Assembly (NCBI GenBank): GCA_014706295.1
Contig: JACSVZ010000039.1
Location: forward strand, 1,798,001 to 1,862,000
DNA length: 64,000 nt
Source of the DNA: Lycocorax pyrrhopterus obiensis
Lineage: Eukaryota; Chordata; Aves; Passeriformes; Paradisaeidae
Reading direction: 5' to 3'
Made by a program: the position numbers and the translations under genes
The notes under the pieces: generated by a model
What the model was told of the DNA's origin: nothing
What the model saw: only the letters and a program-made list of their open reading frames with translations
Database searches by the model: none
In this document: positions 63,676 to 64,000 of the stretch, piece after piece
Layout: each line of letters opens with the position of its first letter
Position numbering within the stretch: the stretch's first letter is position 1

Positions 63676-64000
63676 CTAACAAGTTTGTGCATTACAATTG
63701 TGCCCAGCAGCAAAACCTGCAGCCACAGAAAACCGCAGGTTCTTTCTTAGGAAGCCCTGTAGAATAGTTGCTGTTGCAGCCAGAGGACTTGCTGTACCAA
63801 CACCGGCAATTGCAGGGCCCCTGGGAAGCCACAAGGCTGGTTTGTGGTTCTCTAAATAACTGGAACCCTTTCTTACCATTGCATCCATACCACCTGTGAG
63901 GAATTTGCGCTGGAGGCCCCCCAACCTGTCCCCTGTGTCCAGCCAGTGAGGGAGCCTTTCCACTTGGTCCTGGCATATATGGCCCTCTCTCCAACAGGCC
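63676..64000 (-). pseudogene. Open minus-strand segment at window edge, possible ERV remnant
   Basis: GC is higher than the 12 kb to its left. One minus frame is open from the window edge to a stop at 63676-63678, about 108 codons. It holds CWREGHIC close to the edge, which recalls part of a CCHC zinc knuckle but lacks the correctly spaced last Cys; the first Cys pair may lie outside the window. There is also a small-residue-rich stretch, AIAGVGTASPLAATATI. A second minus frame is open for 100 codons over the same DNA. I do not recognise the product; ERV gag or env origin is only a possibility. Confidence 0.25.

Noticed and set aside
63920..63960. LDTGD on the minus strand, considered as a second protease motif
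   Set aside because: The retroviral motif needs Ala after D-T/S-G; here it is Asp, and the context does not fit a protease.

Overview
The window looks like nuclear DNA of a bird, most likely intergenic sequence or the inside of a very large intron. The main evidence is at least five 3' ends of CR1 LINEs (the chicken repeat 1 family), with the conserved C-terminal ORF2 reading frame and the short ATTCTRTG-like terminal repeats. Several avian-style endogenous retrovirus (ERV) LTRs agree with this. Composition is AT-rich. Nothing shows prokaryotic organisation: no operons, no ribosome binding sites, and no open frame longer than 147 codons. I found no host protein-coding exon, tRNA, rRNA or CRISPR array that I can support. 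The species cannot be fixed from this; a passerine or other neoavian bird is a guess from LTR style.

Layout. 1-2.3 kb holds two solo LTRs of different families about 200 bp apart. One (1288-1623) has a perfect 6-bp target-site duplication, the other (1831-2308) an imperfect one. 2.3-7.8 kb is plain AT-rich DNA. At 7.8-8.2 kb a GC-richer island carries a retroviral-type aspartic protease motif, probably a decayed ERV pro fragment, followed by a TA microsatellite. 8.3-18.1 kb is mostly featureless, with an LTR stub at 14.03 kb, a possible LTR end at 11.7 kb and simple repeats. CR1 tails lie at 18.2-18.6, 40.9-41.3 and 46.1-46.4 kb, and two sit back to back at 51.3-51.6 kb. A longer CR1 at 31.6-32.8 kb keeps a broken reverse transcriptase. 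A GC-rich block of unknown origin follows it at 33.15-33.57 kb. An LTR-like unit is at 25.5-25.8 kb, an ERV1-type solo LTR at 43.75-44.19 kb, a clean reverse-strand solo LTR with a 5-bp duplication at 48.68-49.32 kb, and an ERVL-like U3 fragment at 50.5-50.85 kb. The last 325 bp are GC-richer and open on the minus strand up to the window edge, which may be another ERV remnant.

Non-mobile structure includes an 18-bp perfect inverted repeat forming an 88-bp hairpin at 48.1 kb (resembling an old amniote palindromic repeat), a 12-bp perfect hairpin at 24.65 kb, an ATATG pentanucleotide array at 37.9 kb, several microsatellites, G-rich tracts with quadruplex potential, and a C/A-skewed stretch at 42.0-43.2 kb with scattered telomere-like hexamers.

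No genes work together here. The readable history is one of insertion and decay of CR1 and ERV sequences in otherwise unique non-coding DNA. I found no convincing sign of a new biological system. The most checkable signals are the complete solo LTRs, the 48.1-kb palindrome, the protease remnant and the GC-rich 33-kb block.
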